NCBI RefSeq assembly: GCF_028201475.1
Contig: NZ_CP116383.1
Coordinates: forward strand, 806,001-870,000
From: Vibrio sp. SCSIO 43137
GTDB lineage: Bacteria > Pseudomonadota > Gammaproteobacteria > Enterobacterales > Vibrionaceae
DNA: 64,000 nt
Direction of reading: 5' to 3'
The translations under genes and the position numbers were made by a program. Numbering within the stretch: position 1 is the first letter of the stretch; every line of letters begins with the position of its first letter. Positions 28,592 to 37,104 of the stretch are shown in pieces. The notes beneath the pieces were generated by a model. That model ran no database searches and was not told the origin of the DNA. It saw only the letters and a list, made by a program, of their open reading frames with translations.

Positions 28592-28699
28592 CTACCAAAA
28601 ATGAGTCTTTGGTCATCACTTGGATTTAAGTTGGCTGATACTATTTATATGGAGGTAGATATTAAGTATGGATAATACAACTGCTAAAGAGAGGTAAAA

Positions 28700-29653
28700 A
28701 TGAAAGAGCTAATTACAAGAATGACAGCTATCATCTCGCTGTCTTTACTCGCATTTTCAACAATGGCAAGTACAGAACAATGGCCAAAAAAACCGATTAC
28801 GACGGTAGTTCCGTGGGCGGTAGGTGGTTTGGCAGATCAGGTTAATAGAGCAATGGCTCAGTTTGGTACCGATGAATTTGGACAACCTATTATACCTACA
28901 AACAGATTAGGTGCCGGTGGCGTTGTTGCCTTAACTGAATATCTTCGAGAGAAACCAAACACAACTAAAATCATCTATGGGAGTGAAGGAAACTTTTCTA
29001 TTAGCCCCAAAACCAATAAGGTCGCGTATAAGTGGGAAGATTTTACACCTATTATGAATATCTATACTTCCTCTTTCGTACTTGTCGCAAATCCAGAATC
29101 TGGGATCACTAACTTTGAAGATTTAAAGCGTTATGGTGCAAACAACAAAATTCTTTTTGGTGTTAATGGCCTTAACGGTACCGAGTTCCTGATTATTTCT
29201 GCGTTACTATCTGAGATGGGAATTAACTATGAAGCCGTAGGGTTCAATGGTGCCAATGAAGCAATGAATGCGACCATTTCAGGAGATGTGATATTGTCTG
29301 TAACCCACGGTTCACTTGCAAAGGAGTATGTAAAGGCGAAGGAACTGCAGGCAATTTTAGTCTTTGATGAAAAGCCCCTTAAAACTGATGTTTACGATCT
29401 ACCTCCTGTTACACAATTTGGGTACGATACTTGGATTGTAAATAGAATGATGATGCTGACCCGTAATGGGACAGACCCTAAGTTGGTTGAAGCGATCAGG
29501 TCACATTTTTTAAACATTCTAGAAAATCCAGAATTTAAAAAAGTAGCTGACAATCTTGGAGTGAACATAGATCCGGTAGATGGAGACGCTTTGAGAGAAC
29601 ACGTCGAAACAACGATTGAAAAAGTAGATCGCTTTTGGGAGATAGCCAAATAA
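28700..29653 (+). CDS. tctC: Tripartite tricarboxylate transporter binding protein, copy 2
   Basis: A 317-residue periplasmic binding protein with a signal peptide, RBS GAGAGG, and the Bug-family pattern seen in copy 1, to which it is nearly identical. Here it heads a complete set with tctB and tctA. The family binds carboxylates such as citrate or tartrate, but substrates vary widely, so I do not name one. It is divergent from the sulfatase gene across a 267-base gap. Confidence 0.92.
   Translation: MKELITRMTAIISLSLLAFSTMASTEQWPKKPITTVVPWAVGGLADQVNRAMAQFGTDEFGQPIIPTNRLGAGGVVALTEYLREKPNTTKIIYGSEGNFSISPKTNKVAYKWEDFTPIMNIYTSSFVLVANPESGITNFEDLKRYGANNKILFGVNGLNGTEFLIISALLSEMGINYEAVGFNGANEAMNATISGDVILSVTHGSLAKEYVKAKELQAILVFDEKPLKTDVYDLPPVTQFGYDTWIVNRMMMLTRNGTDPKLVEAIRSHFLNILENPEFKKVADNLGVNIDPVDGDALREHVETTIEKVDRFWEIAK
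28726..29649 (+). repeat. 924-bp repeat, copy 2
   Basis: Inverted partner of 16,822-17,745, with one difference noted at position 29,626. The pair bounds a segment of about 11 kb. Confidence 0.92.
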
Positions 29654-29674
29654 CACATGCATGAGGTGAGTGCA

Positions 29675-30124
29675 ATGAAAATTACGAACAACATCATAGG
29701 TAGTATGATTTTTATCGGCCTATCTATATTTATATTATACGTAATACCAGACCAAATCCTAGCTACAAATAATGAAGGTATTAATGCACAGTCATTTCCA
29801 CGTTGGGTAACATTTTTGATGCTAGCTAGCAGTTTGCTGCTGCTAGCGACAGAACTAGTAAGGCAAATAAGAAATAAGGATTCACATCAAAAAGTAAACT
29901 TAAACTATAAAAAAGAAGCAAAATCCATTTTGTACATTAGCTTTATAATTTTATTCGCACTAGCCATACCAATATTTGGTTTTTTGATTTCATCCGTACT
30001 GTTTAGTTGCTTTTCGCTTTTATTTTTTAAGGTCAAAAAAACTAGCTATTATGCTTTCTTGATTACTTGTTGCGTTGTAGTTAGTTATGTGTTTAAGACC
30101 TTACTATTGGTGCAGTTACCCTAG
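29675..30124 (+). CDS. tctB: Tripartite tricarboxylate transporter small membrane subunit
   Basis: A 149-residue protein with four hydrophobic helices (about residues 8-25, 40-60, 80-105 and 110-145), the layout of TctB. I start it at 29,675 (GAGGTGAGTGCAATG) rather than the in-frame ATG at 29,657. It follows tctC by 21 bases and ends ten bases before the tctA ATG. It forms the membrane complex with TctA. Confidence 0.88.
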   Translation: MKITNNIIGSMIFIGLSIFILYVIPDQILATNNEGINAQSFPRWVTFLMLASSLLLLATELVRQIRNKDSHQKVNLNYKKEAKSILYISFIILFALAIPIFGFLISSVLFSCFSLLFFKVKKTSYYAFLITCCVVVSYVFKTLLLVQLP

Positions 30125-30133
30125 GTGCTTCTC

Positions 30134-31651
30134 ATGGATAATTTATTTTTTGATGGCTTTATAGCCTTTTTTACACTATCTAGCTTTGTATATTTAAATA
30201 TTGGATTATTACTCGGTTTGGTTTTTGGCTCAATACCGGGTTTAACCGTGATGTTGTGTTTGGTTCTCTTCATGCCATTTACATATACTTTAGATGCTAT
30301 CTCTTCATTCATGTTTCTTTTAGGAATTTACTGTTCAGGTAGTTATGGCGGTTCTATTTCAGCCATCCTTATCAGAACTCCAGGAACGCCTCATGCGGCC
30401 GCAACCATGCTAGATGGATATCCTTTAGCAGTATCAGGAAAACCAAATAAAGCGTTACTAACAGCCCTATACTCTTCAGGCTTCGGAGGTATTTTTAGTG
30501 CACTAGTCTTGTTATTTGCAGCGCCACTAGTAGCAAAGATAGCCTTGAATTTTGGCCCTCCTGAGTATTTTATTTTATGTATGTTTGGACTTCTCATAAT
30601 CTCTGGTGTAAGTAGTGGTAATTTAATCAAAGGGGTTATGGCTGGCTGTCTGGGCTTACTATTATCTACAGTGGGAATGGACAGCATAAGTGGAGTATTT
30701 AGATTCACTTTTGATGACTTTAACCTTTATGGGGGGCTGAACTTAGTTATTGTTCTTATCGGACTGTTCGCTATATCAGAAACAATTTTAAATGCAAGTA
30801 AGCCTACCAAAAAAGGTTCAATTAAGTCAGTAAGCCTAGGTAAACATGACGGGGATACCTTGTCATTTAAAGAGTTTATCTCATCATACGTAACACTACT
30901 TAGAAGTTCTGTCATTGGCACTATTATAGGTTGTATACCCGGAACCGGGGCATCCATGGCTTCATTTCTTAGCTATGATACGGCGAGAAGAAACTCGAAC
31001 AACAAAGAAGATTTTGGTCAAGGTTCCACGGAAGGTATAGCAGCTGCGGAGTCTTCAAATAATGCAGTTACAGGGGCAACCTTGATACCATTACTAACCT
31101 TAGGTATTCCAGGCGATGCTGCAGTTGCGATATTGCTAGGTACACTAATGATTAATGGACTAACTCCAGGCCCCAACCTATTTCAAGAGCATGGTGTAGA
31201 AGTATATGCTGTAATGATTGGTTTAGTTGTTATCAACATATTCATGATTCTTCAAGGTAGGATTTTGCTACCGTTTTTTGCAAAAATAACAAAAGTGGAC
31301 TTTTCACTGTTGACCCCTCTAATCGTTATCTTTTGCTTTGCTGGGACTTTTTCCATAAATAATACAATGTATGATATTTATATATCAATCTTCTTTGGTG
31401 TTGTTGCATATATCCTAGCGAAGTTTAACTTTTCTCCGATACCTATTTTATTGGGGTTGGTTTTGGGCAACCTTACAGAGATGAATTTACGACGAACAGT
31501 TACTATGGCTCAAGGAGACTGGCTTATTTTCTTTAGTAGACCAGCCTCTCTTTCACTAATTCTTATTTTTGCTTCACTATTAGTTTGGTTTGCATACTCT
31601 CGCTTAAGGCAGAATAGAGTAGAGAAAATGTCTAAATCTCGTATGACGTAA
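30134..31651 (+). CDS. tctA: Tripartite tricarboxylate transporter large permease subunit
   Basis: A 505-residue permease with about 12 membrane segments. Family signatures: NIGLLLGLVFGSIPGLTV near the N-terminus, GTPHAAATMLDGYPLA, and the repeat-like CIPGTGASMASFLSYD and LTLGIPGDAAVAILLG, which are the conserved PG motifs of TctA. The ATG at 30,134 has AGGTG upstream; an in-frame GTG at 30,125 is an alternative. It completes the tctCBA set. A weak hairpin (AGGCTC/GAGCCT near 31,670-31,702) may end transcription. Confidence 0.92.
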   Translation: MDNLFFDGFIAFFTLSSFVYLNIGLLLGLVFGSIPGLTVMLCLVLFMPFTYTLDAISSFMFLLGIYCSGSYGGSISAILIRTPGTPHAAATMLDGYPLAVSGKPNKALLTALYSSGFGGIFSALVLLFAAPLVAKIALNFGPPEYFILCMFGLLIISGVSSGNLIKGVMAGCLGLLLSTVGMDSISGVFRFTFDDFNLYGGLNLVIVLIGLFAISETILNASKPTKKGSIKSVSLGKHDGDTLSFKEFISSYVTLLRSSVIGTIIGCIPGTGASMASFLSYDTARRNSNNKEDFGQGSTEGIAAAESSNNAVTGATLIPLLTLGIPGDAAVAILLGTLMINGLTPGPNLFQEHGVEVYAVMIGLVVINIFMILQGRILLPFFAKITKVDFSLLTPLIVIFCFAGTFSINNTMYDIYISIFFGVVAYILAKFNFSPIPILLGLVLGNLTEMNLRRTVTMAQGDWLIFFSRPASLSLILIFASLLVWFAYSRLRQNRVEKMSKSRMT

Positions 31652-31788
31652 TATCTAAATAGAAATTGAAGGCTCTGACTCCTAGTGAAGGGTAACGAGC
31701 CTCTTTCATATAGTGGTAGTAGGTATTATTTCGAACTTGATTTAACTGACACTAACATTGTTATTTTTTTCAAGGAAAAAGTAACAAT

Positions 31789-32712
31789 TTAGCCAAATTT
31801 TTTCTTAAATTGGTTGGGACTTAAACCAGCATTTTTCTTAAAAATCCTAGAAAAATATAGTGGATCACTGTATCCAACGAGTTTCGATATGTTTGAAATC
31901 GAATCTCCTGTATTTACTAGCATGTTTTTTGCACAAGATATACGTTGCATGTCCCTCCACTTTAATATACTCATGCCTACTTGTTGCTTAAACAGGCTCA
32001 TTAGTCTTGACTCGGATAGACCCACTTTATTAGAGAGGGTTTCTATCGAATAATCTTCGTTAAGATCTCGTGAAAGTATATCAATTACTAGCAGTACTCT
32101 TTCATCATATCTTTTACCATAGATGCTAGGTTGTAATGTATTGCACTGAAGTATTAAGCTTTCTAAGATCGTATATGCTATTTCTGTACTAAAAGGTAGA
32201 TCGCTTTTTATATTTTTTTCTATCTTGCGAAATTTATTATTAATGGTACTTATATACTGTTGGTTTGATATTCGCGTTTTGTATACTTGTCCGATCATAC
32301 TGTCCCAAGAATGAAGCCACTCTTCCCAGTGGGAACGTGGTCTGAAGTACACCCAACGCCTCTCCCACGTTTGTGCCAATGGGTTTCGATAGTAGTAGTG
32401 TGGAACATTTGGTGGTATCAATAAAATATCATTTTCTTCGACCGTAAAAGTCTGTTCATTGCTAACAAGCAGTCCACTACCTTTTGTAGTTATGTTTAGC
32501 GTGAAACCTTTCATACCATTAGGCCTGTCTACCACAAAGTCTGTCTCGTTATTTATCTCGCTGTATGTACGTCCAGACATCAGGTCATTACCAAATATGT
32601 AACCAGGTTTTGTTGGGTCAGTTTCCACTTTAACTCCTTCTTTTAGGCAGTTTACAGAGTATACACTTATAGCAGTACTTTCTACATTGTCTAAGAAACT
32701 GTAGTGGTTCAA
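31789..32712 (-). CDS. AraC-family regulator, close to AraC itself
   Basis: A 307-residue transcription factor. The N-terminal cupin half strongly follows E. coli AraC: KPGYIFGNDLMSGRTY, DFVVDRPNGMKGFTLNIT, ILLIPPNVPHYYYRNP and WVYFRPRSHWEEWLHSW. The C-terminal half has two helix-turn-helix motifs (SIETLSNKVGLSESRLMSLF and NISKLVGYSDPLYFSRIFKK). The start used is a TTG; there is no good upstream ATG. AraC binds L-arabinose, which is galactose without C6, and this gene is divergent from galactose-type mglBAC, so its ligand may be a galactose-like sugar. No araBAD genes are in the window. Confidence 0.88.
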   Translation of the reverse strand: MNHYSFLDNVESTAISVYSVNCLKEGVKVETDPTKPGYIFGNDLMSGRTYSEINNETDFVVDRPNGMKGFTLNITTKGSGLLVSNEQTFTVEENDILLIPPNVPHYYYRNPLAQTWERRWVYFRPRSHWEEWLHSWDSMIGQVYKTRISNQQYISTINNKFRKIEKNIKSDLPFSTEIAYTILESLILQCNTLQPSIYGKRYDERVLLVIDILSRDLNEDYSIETLSNKVGLSESRLMSLFKQQVGMSILKWRDMQRISCAKNMLVNTGDSISNISKLVGYSDPLYFSRIFKKNAGLSPNQFKKKFG

Positions 32713-32958
32713 CGAAGGGGATCTCTATCAATCGTGTACTTAGTCTATCAATATGTCACTAAGTAAAGAACCAACGATAACCTTTGAACCATTAAATCTT
32801 GCAAAAGAGTATAAGCAAGATTCCCCTCAATACTCAAATTACACAAGCTTTTTTTGGGTGGTTTGTGATGGTAAGTAATTGATATATATTACAAGCCATT
32901 CTTGGTTGGTTTGGTAACTATATGTTCTCTCCCATAATAAAATCGAGCACACTGCAGT

Positions 32959-32974
32959 GTATACGTTTACATGC
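32959..32974. promoter_or_regulatory. LacI/GalR-type operator, site 3
   Basis: TGTATACGTTTACATG, a near-palindrome with central CG, about 300 bases before mglB. Confidence 0.5.
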
Positions 32975-33137
32975 CGACCTACCATTTAGTGCCTCTAAGA
33001 CTTAATGTTAACATAATTAGTTTTAATGATGATCTTACTTGCAGTTTATTTGTTATGTTTTTATTGGCTTCTCTAGGCCGCATTAAACTATAAATAACAG
33101 CCATTTATAGTGTTATTGGTGTCATTATTGGATGTAT

Positions 33138-33160
33138 TTTGCAGTATTATTGTCCATGTA
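33138..33160 (+). promoter_or_regulatory. Shared motif A, site 3
   Basis: TTTGCAGTATTATTGTCCAT followed by GTA. It differs from site 1 at very few positions and lies 116 bases before mglB. Confidence 0.5.
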
Positions 33161-33220
33161 ATGTTCGGTATTATAATCTTGGTCACATTATTTGTGATGA
33201 GTTGAGTGATATATTTCTAT

Positions 33221-33235
33221 GGTAAACGTTTACAC
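33221..33235. promoter_or_regulatory. LacI/GalR-type operator, site 4
   Basis: GGTAAACGTTTACAC contains the perfect palindrome GTAAACGTTTAC, 42 bases before the mglB start, a position suited to direct repression. Confidence 0.65.
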
Positions 33236-33275
33236 AAACTTCAAGCGAACTTAACGTAAAACTAGGAACCTCTGG

Positions 33276-34250
33276 ATGAAAAAGATAAAACTATTATCAA
33301 CCCTTATCGCCGGAATTTGCTTTGGCGGTCACGTTGCGGCAGCGACAACTGTAGGTGTAACAGTCTATAAGTATGACGATAACTTTATGTCTGTGGTTAG
33401 ACAGGCTATAGAAAATGTGGCTGAAGCTGATCCTGAGACAAGAGTGCTAATGAATGACTCTCAGAACAACCAGTCTATTCAGAATGATCAAGTCGACGTA
33501 ATGCTCGCAAGGGGTGTAAAAGCCTTAGCGATAAACCTAGTCGATCCAGCATCAGCACCAACCATTATTAAGAAAGCAAAGATGGATGATGTTCCAGTAG
33601 TGTTCTATAACAAAGAACCTAGCAAAGAGGCTCTAGCAAGTTACGAAAAAGCTTATTTCGTTGGAACTGTTTCTAGGGAGTCTGGAATTATTCAGGGAGA
33701 GTTGATTTCCGAGCAATGGAAAGCCAATCCTGCATGGGACTTAAACGGTGATGGGAAACTTCAGTATGTAATGCTTAAAGGAGAACCCGGACACCCAGAT
33801 GCTGAAGCTCGAACTACATATTCTGTAAAAACTATTAATGAGCAAGGTATTGAAACTGAAGAACTTCACATGGATACAGGCATGTGGGATACGGCTATGG
33901 CAAAGGATAAAGTTGACGCTTGGTTATCAGGACCAAATGGTAGCAAAATTGAAGTTGTGATAGCTAACAATGATGGCATGGCCATGGGAGCTGTAGAAGC
34001 TCTAAAAGGTGCAGGTGTCAAACTTCCTGTCTACGGCGTTGATGCTTTGGATGAGGCGCTAGCTTTAGTAAAGTCTGGGCAAATGGCTGGTACAGTTCTT
34101 AATGATGCACAATCACAAGCTAAAGCAACATTTGAATTAACGCGTAACCTTGCCAATGGTAAGGGGGCTACAGAGGGAACTTCTTGGGAACTTGATAATA
34201 AAGTAGTACGTGTTCCTTATGTAGGTGTAGATAAATCGACACTCGAGTAA
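33276..34250 (+). CDS. mglB: Galactose/methyl-galactoside ABC transporter binding protein
   Basis: A 324-residue periplasmic binding protein, very like E. coli MglB: signal peptide, then [70 protein letters not shown] and [13 protein letters not shown]. The sugar-contact residues around NDSQN, the Asp in GVDALDEAL and the calcium loop (DLNGDGKLQ) are present. It heads mglBAC and could also feed galactose to the Trg-type chemotaxis route. Expression probably depends on the operators and motif upstream. Confidence 0.95.
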   Translation: MKKIKLLSTLIAGICFGGHVAAATTVGVTVYKYDDNFMSVVRQAIENVAEADPETRVLMNDSQNNQSIQNDQVDVMLARGVKALAINLVDPASAPTIIKKAKMDDVPVVFYNKEPSKEALASYEKAYFVGTVSRESGIIQGELISEQWKANPAWDLNGDGKLQYVMLKGEPGHPDAEARTTYSVKTINEQGIETEELHMDTGMWDTAMAKDKVDAWLSGPNGSKIEVVIANNDGMAMGAVEALKGAGVKLPVYGVDALDEALALVKSGQMAGTVLNDAQSQAKATFELTRNLANGKGATEGTSWELDNKVVRVPYVGVDKSTLE

Positions 34251-34271
34251 AGCTGCAATAATAACAAACTA

Positions 34272-34309
34272 TAGTGAGAGGCTCATCTTGCTTTAGAGAC
34301 CTCTCACTA
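34272..34309 (+). promoter_or_regulatory. Intercistronic hairpin between mglB and mglA
   Basis: A perfect 10-bp stem TAGTGAGAGG/CCTCTCACTA with an 18-base loop and no T tract. Such hairpins after binding-protein genes usually protect the 3' end and give the binding protein excess over the permease. Confidence 0.7.
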
Positions 34310-34356
34310 AAAGAGATTATTTCGCATCATATGTAACCTTAAAACGAAGTGATTTT

Positions 34357-35865
34357 ATGGCTGAGCAAGCACATGAGTTTCTGTTAGAAATGACAGAGAT
34401 AAGTAAAGAGTTCCCAGGCGTTAAAGCACTAGATAAAGTTAACTTAAGAGTAAGGCCACACTCCATTCATGCATTAATGGGAGAGAATGGGGCTGGCAAG
34501 TCGACTTTGTTAAAGTGTCTGTTTGGAATTTATGAAAAGAATGAAGGTGATATCGTATTCCTAGGCAAGGATGTAAGCTTTGGGTCATCTAAAGAAGCGT
34601 TAGAGTCTGGTGTTTCGATGGTTCATCAGGAACTTAACCAAGTTCTTCAATGTACCGTGATGGACAATATTTGGCTAGGCCGATATCCCAAAAAAGGGAT
34701 GTTTGTCGATCATGATAAAATGTTCGTAGATACAAAAGCAATTTTCGAAGAACTAGACATTGATATTGACCCTAGGGTCAAAGTGTCAACCCTCTCAGTA
34801 TCTCAAATGCAAATGGTTGAAATCGCAAAAGCTTTTTCTTACGAAGCCAAAATAGTAATTATGGATGAACCAACTTCTTCTTTAACTGAAAAAGAAGTTA
34901 ATCACTTATTTACTATCATCAACAAACTGAAAGATCGAGGTTGTGGTGTAGTATACATATCTCACAAAATGGAAGAAATTTTTGCGATTTGCGATGAGAT
35001 TACCATTCTACGTGATGGTGTATGGGTAGATACTAGGCCATTAGAGGGCCTAGAGATGGATGATATAATTGCCATGATGGTTGGTCGGGAGCTAACACAA
35101 CGCTTTCCGGAAAAAACTAATGCTCCAAAAGAGAAAATTCTAGAAGTTAAAAACTTAACCGCTCTAAACCAACCTTCTATTCAAGATATATCTTTCGAAC
35201 TCAGGGAAGGGGAAATCCTTGGTATAGCAGGATTAGTAGGCTCACGGCGCACAGATATTGTGGAAACGATTTTCGGTATACGTGAAAAAAGCGAAGGGGA
35301 ACTCTTACTTCATGGGAGAACCATGAAAAATAGAGACGCTCATGAAGCTATAGGCAATGGTTTTGCACTGGTTACTGAAGAAAGGCGAGCTACCGGCATA
35401 TATAGTGATTTAGATATTACGTTTAACTCACTAGTAGCCAATGTTGAGGAGTATAAAACTAAATCAGGCTTACTCAGTAGTAAGAAAATGAAAGGGGATA
35501 CTCAGTGGGTTATTGATTCCATGCGAGTCAAAACACCTTCTCACGAAACTTCAATTGGTTCGCTATCAGGTGGAAATCAGCAAAAAGTTATTATTGGTAG
35601 ATGGCTGTTAACACAGCCAGAAATACTAATGTTAGATGAGCCAACTCGAGGAATAGATGTTGGTGCTAAATTTGAAATTTATCAACTGATCTTAGATCTG
35701 GCAAACAAGAATAAAGGTATAATTATTATCTCTTCTGAGATGCCTGAACTTCTTGGTATTACAGATCGTATTCTAGTAATGAGTAATGGTCGCGCAGCGG
35801 GCATTGTTGAAACCAAAAATACTTCTCAGAATGAAATATTAGAGTTGGCCTCTCGCTACCTCTAA
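34357..35865 (+). CDS. mglA: Galactose/methyl-galactoside ABC transporter ATPase
   Basis: A 502-residue duplicated sugar ATPase. The N-terminal half has Walker [13 protein letters not shown], the signature [14 protein letters not shown] and Walker [11 protein letters not shown]. The C-terminal half has the degenerate Walker [10 protein letters not shown], the signature [15 protein letters not shown] and [11 protein letters not shown]. The length matches E. coli MglA (506). It is cytoplasmic and drives MglC; the mglC start follows 10 bases after its stop. Confidence 0.95.
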   Translation: MAEQAHEFLLEMTEISKEFPGVKALDKVNLRVRPHSIHALMGENGAGKSTLLKCLFGIYEKNEGDIVFLGKDVSFGSSKEALESGVSMVHQELNQVLQCTVMDNIWLGRYPKKGMFVDHDKMFVDTKAIFEELDIDIDPRVKVSTLSVSQMQMVEIAKAFSYEAKIVIMDEPTSSLTEKEVNHLFTIINKLKDRGCGVVYISHKMEEIFAICDEITILRDGVWVDTRPLEGLEMDDIIAMMVGRELTQRFPEKTNAPKEKILEVKNLTALNQPSIQDISFELREGEILGIAGLVGSRRTDIVETIFGIREKSEGELLLHGRTMKNRDAHEAIGNGFALVTEERRATGIYSDLDITFNSLVANVEEYKTKSGLLSSKKMKGDTQWVIDSMRVKTPSHETSIGSLSGGNQQKVIIGRWLLTQPEILMLDEPTRGIDVGAKFEIYQLILDLANKNKGIIIISSEMPELLGITDRILVMSNGRAAGIVETKNTSQNEILELASRYL

Positions 35866-35875
35866 GGAATTAATT

Positions 35876-36883
35876 ATGGATACGTTAAAGAACTTTGCAA
35901 TGAAGTACCTGAAAGAAGGTGCAATTTACGCAGTATTGTTGATTCTGCTAGCAGTTATTATTATTCAAGAGCCTTCTTTTTTAAGCTTAAGAAATTTTAG
36001 TAATATTCTCACACAATCATCTGTGCGTGTAATTATTGCTCTTGGAGTGGCTGGACTAATAGTTACCCAAGGTACAGACTTATCTGCAGGTAGACAGGTA
36101 GGATTAGCGGCAGTTATATCTGCTACTTTATTGCAAGCTATGGATAATGTTAATAAGGTCTTTCCAGACCTTATAGAAATGCCAATAATTGGTGTTGTAA
36201 TTATCGTTTGTGTAGTTGGTGCGCTCATCGGCTTGATGAATGGTATCATTGTAGCTTACTTAAAGGTAACACCATTTATAGCTACTTTGGGCTCAATGAT
36301 AATCGTATATGGCATAAATTCTCTTTATTATGACAGTGTAGGTGCTTCACCAATCGCAGGTTTTGATGAGGGTTTTTCAGAGTTTACGCAAGGGTTCATT
36401 CGACTAGGCGATTTTAGGTTCTCATATATTACTTTTTACGCGATAGTGGCCATTGGCTTTATGTGGGTTCTCTGGAATAAAACAGTGTTTGGTAAAAACA
36501 TTTTTGCTGTAGGTGGCAACCCAGAGGCAGCAAAGGTATCAGGCGTTAACGTCCCTCTTACTCTATTGAAAGTATATGCATTGTCAGGTGTTTTCTACGC
36601 TTTTGGTGGTATGTTAGAAGCAGGCCGTATAGGTAGTGCGACCAACAACCTAGGTTTCCTATATGAACTGGATGCAATCGCCGCTTGTGTAGTTGGTGGT
36701 GTTTCTTTTGCTGGCGGTGTAGGAAGTATTGCTGGTGTTGTGACTGGTGTTTTAATATTTACAGTTATAAACTATGGAATGACATATATAGGCGTAAGCC
36801 CTTACTGGCAATATATTATTAAGGGTTCAATAATTGTATTTGCAGTTGCGATCGACTCTATGAAGCATGCCAACAAAAAATAA
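35876..36883 (+). CDS. mglC: Galactose/methyl-galactoside ABC transporter permease
   Basis: A 335-residue integral membrane protein with about ten helices, matching E. coli MglC in length (336). Family marks include LGVAGLIVTQGTDLSAGRQVGLAAV, LKVTPFIATLGSMIIVYG, GGNPEAAKVSGVNVP and the conserved DAIAACVVGGVSFAGGVG. Last gene of mglBAC. Together with the ATPase and binding protein this is a complete high-affinity galactoside uptake system. Confidence 0.95.
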   Translation: MDTLKNFAMKYLKEGAIYAVLLILLAVIIIQEPSFLSLRNFSNILTQSSVRVIIALGVAGLIVTQGTDLSAGRQVGLAAVISATLLQAMDNVNKVFPDLIEMPIIGVVIIVCVVGALIGLMNGIIVAYLKVTPFIATLGSMIIVYGINSLYYDSVGASPIAGFDEGFSEFTQGFIRLGDFRFSYITFYAIVAIGFMWVLWNKTVFGKNIFAVGGNPEAAKVSGVNVPLTLLKVYALSGVFYAFGGMLEAGRIGSATNNLGFLYELDAIAACVVGGVSFAGGVGSIAGVVTGVLIFTVINYGMTYIGVSPYWQYIIKGSIIVFAVAIDSMKHANKK

Positions 36884-37104
36884 ATAGGGAGATGGGGAGA
36901 TATTATAGTAGGTAAGTTTTATAATGGCCTATTATTTGGCACCACGTTTGCAAGTTGCGGGGGCAGCTTGCTTTTTTTCATATTTAGTTATCCTCGAGTT
37001 GGTGAGTAGTGTTGTATTAAAGTTGCTTAAATAGGACTTTATACAATCAACAGCCTATAATGTTACTAATATGAGCAGGGAATCTACTTACTAAGATTTA
37101 ATGT

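Larger units (their letters stand above)
32713..33275. promoter_or_regulatory. 563-bp regulatory gap between the AraC-like gene and mglB
   Basis: No gene is evident. It contains two LacI/GalR-type operators, one copy of motif A, and a TTGCAGTTTAT word near 33,040. The arrangement parallels the symporter upstream region. Confidence 0.6.

Noticed and set aside
33183..33199. TCACATTATTTGTGA as a CRP site before mglB
   Set aside because: The half-sites point the wrong way (TCACA then TGTGA), so it is not the CRP consensus.
31789..36883. Arabinose utilisation operon (AraC with AraFGH)
   Set aside because: The transporter matches MglBAC, not AraFGH, and no araBAD genes are present.
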